Assembly: GCA_900556465.1 (NCBI GenBank)
Contig: USPK01000064.1
Coordinates: forward strand, 1-5,872
DNA length: 5,872 nt
Source: an uncultured Prevotella sp.
GTDB lineage: Bacteria > Bacteroidota > Bacteroidia > Bacteroidales > Bacteroidaceae
Direction: 5' to 3'
Part shown: piece by piece, positions 4,434 through 5,872 of the stretch
Position numbering within the stretch: position 1 is the stretch's first letter
Layout: each line of letters starts with the position of its first letter
The notes under the pieces: model-generated
Databases searched by the model: none
What the model saw: only the letters and a program-made list of their open reading frames with translations
Told to the model about the DNA's origin: nothing
Position numbers and translations under genes: made by a program

Positions 4434-5852
4434 ATGGAAAAAGATTTGTTTACCCTGTTGCCCTACCGGGTGGCAGACTTGTCGCAGGCCGAGTTCGGCC
4501 GGAAGGAAATCGCGATTGCCGAGCACGAGATGCCGGGCCTCATGGCGCTGCGCGAGAAGTACGGTCCGTCCCGTCCGCTGGCAGGCGCCCGCATCATGGG
4601 CTCACTCCACATGACGATACAGACGGCGGTGCTCATCGAGACGTTAGCGGCACTGGGAGCCGAAGTGCGTTGGAGCTCGTGCAACATCTATTCCACGCAG
4701 GACCACGCCGCTGCCGCCATCGCCGCGGCCGGGCACGGGGTCTATGCCTGGAAGGGCGAGTCGCTCGATGAGTACTGGTGGTGCGCGCTGCAGGCCATGA
4801 ACTTTGCCGACGGACAGACGCCCGACCTCATCGTCGACGACGGCGGCGACGCCACCCTGATGGTGCACCTCGGCGTACAGGCCGAGAAGGACCCCGCCGT
4901 ACTCGACACGCCCTCGGGCAGTGGCGACGAAGCGGCCCTGAAGCGCCTGCTGAAGCGCGTCCTTAGGGAGCGGCCCGGCTTCTGGACAAAGCTGACGCAG
5001 GGCATTAAGGGCGTGAGCGAGGAGACGACGACGGGCGTGCACCGCCTCTATCAGATGATGGAGCGGGGCGAGCTCCTGTTCCCCGCCTATAATGTGAACG
5101 ACTCGGTGACGAAGTCGAAGTTCGACAACCTGTACGGCTGCCGCGAGTCGCTGGCCGACGGCATCAAGCGCGCTACGGACGTGATGATTGCCGGTAAGGT
5201 CTGCGTCGTGGCCGGCTACGGCGAGGTGGGCAAGGGCTGCGCCCAGAGCATGCGCTCCTACGGCGCGCGGGTCATTGTCACGGAGATTGACCCCATCTGC
5301 GCACTCCAGGCCGCGATGGAGGGTTACGAAGTGCTGACGATGGACGAGGCCGCGCCGCTGGGCAATATCTTCGTCACGGCGACGGGTAACATCGACGTCA
5401 TCACGACAGGCCACATGGCCGCCATGCCCGACCAAGCCATTGTCTGCAATATAGGCCACTTCGACAGCGAGATTCAGGTGGAAGCCTTGAAGCAGCTCCC
5501 GGGCATCGAGGTGACGAACATCAAACCGCAGGTCGACAGCTATCGCTTCCCGGACGGTCACCGCATCACGTTGCTGGCCGACGGTCGTCTCGTGAACCTG
5601 GGCTGTGCCACCGGCCACCCTTCCTTTGTCATGTCCAACTCGTTCACCAACCAGACCCTGGCTCAGATGGAGCTCTACGCCCGGCCCCATGCCGTCGGCG
5701 TCTATCGGCTGCCCAAGCATCTCGACGAAGAGGTGGCGCGGCTGCATCTCAGTCGCATCGGGGCCCATCTGACGAAACTCACGCCGGCGCAGGCGGACTA
5801 CATCGGCGTGCCCGTCGAAGGGCCGTATAAGGCTGAACATTACCGTTACTAA
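4434..5852 (+). CDS. ahcY: Adenosylhomocysteinase (S-adenosylhomocysteine hydrolase)
   Basis: AhcY splits S-adenosylhomocysteine reversibly into adenosine and homocysteine in the cytoplasm, using tightly bound NAD+. This relieves product inhibition of methyltransferases and feeds the methionine cycle. The 472-residue product is complete and of bacterial length, with the insert of about 40 residues (near 150-190) shared with mycobacterial and plant enzymes. Key motifs are GSLHMTIQTAVLIETL (56-71), NIYSTQDHAAAAIA (84-97), EETTTGVHRLY (196-206), NVNDSVTKSKFDNLYGCR (220-237), the NAD-binding VAGYGEVGKG (259-268), NIGHFDSEI (339-347), GHPSFVMSNSFTNQ (394-407) and the C-terminal KAEHYRY (466-472), whose Lys and Tyr belong to the partner subunit's cofactor site in known structures. 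The ATG at 4434 follows an A/T-rich leader without Shine-Dalgarno, normal for Bacteroidota. It has its own promoter, so co-transcription with prmC is not needed. Confidence 0.97.
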   Translation: MEKDLFTLLPYRVADLSQAEFGRKEIAIAEHEMPGLMALREKYGPSRPLAGARIMGSLHMTIQTAVLIETLAALGAEVRWSSCNIYSTQDHAAAAIAAAGHGVYAWKGESLDEYWWCALQAMNFADGQTPDLIVDDGGDATLMVHLGVQAEKDPAVLDTPSGSGDEAALKRLLKRVLRERPGFWTKLTQGIKGVSEETTTGVHRLYQMMERGELLFPAYNVNDSVTKSKFDNLYGCRESLADGIKRATDVMIAGKVCVVAGYGEVGKGCAQSMRSYGARVIVTEIDPICALQAAMEGYEVLTMDEAAPLGNIFVTATGNIDVITTGHMAAMPDQAIVCNIGHFDSEIQVEALKQLPGIEVTNIKPQVDSYRFPDGHRITLLADGRLVNLGCATGHPSFVMSNSFTNQTLAQMELYARPHAVGVYRLPKHLDEEVARLHLSRIGAHLTKLTPAQADYIGVPVEGPYKAEHYRY

Positions 5853-5858
5853 TCCCCC

Positions 5859-5870
5859 CTCCGCCCGGAG
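5859..5870 (+). terminator. Possible start of the ahcY terminator, cut by the window end
   Basis: CTCC (5859-5862) and GGAG (5867-5870) can pair around GCCC, seven bases after the ahcY stop at 5850-5852. The window ends two bases later, so whether a longer stem and T-run follow cannot be seen. Confidence 0.2.
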
Positions 5871-5872
5871 CG

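Noticed and set aside
4644..5840. Minus-strand 398-codon frame opposite ahcY
   Set aside because: It is a shadow frame fully antisense to a highly conserved enzyme gene. Lack of stops follows from GC-rich third positions.

Overview
The window looks like a chromosomal piece of a GC-rich member of the Bacteroidales (phylum Bacteroidota). Two things point there. Three well-formed promoters carry the Bacteroidota sigma-factor -7 element TAnnTTTG: TATCTTTG on the minus strand at 59-52, and TAACTTTG at 3459-3466 and 4393-4400. Most genes also lack a Shine-Dalgarno sequence. The coding DNA is strongly G/C-rich, with third codon positions mostly G or C, while the promoter regions are locally A/T-rich. 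Genus or species cannot be fixed from this sequence.

Layout. Positions 1-390 contain no convincing gene. They hold a strong minus-strand promoter (82-52) whose transcript leaves the window at base 1, several small hairpins, a very GC-rich block with strong self-complementarity (about 176-290), and a weaker plus-strand promoter and a Shine-Dalgarno sequence for the first gene. At 391-2289 (+) lies a complete DASS/SLC13-type permease with two internal TrkA-C (RCK-C) domains. It ends in a very good intrinsic terminator (2315-2356). Convergent to it, at 3362-2376 (-), is ribD, the bifunctional deaminase/reductase of riboflavin synthesis, with a reductase half that looks compact. Divergent from ribD is prmC (3474-4334, +), the release-factor glutamine methyltransferase, whose promoter sits so close to the ATG that the mRNA should be leaderless or nearly so. 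A strong GC hairpin follows prmC. Then a separate promoter drives ahcY (4434-5852, +), adenosylhomocysteinase, complete to its stop 20 bases before the window ends.

How the genes relate. This is mainly housekeeping metabolism: anion import, flavin synthesis, release-factor methylation, and recycling of S-adenosylhomocysteine (SAH). The one direct biochemical link is that PrmC produces SAH when it methylates release factors, and AhcY is the enzyme that removes SAH. Each gene appears to be its own transcription unit. I found no mobile element, CRISPR array, tRNA, rRNA or defence system. The least explained DNA is the 390-base leader region at the left end.
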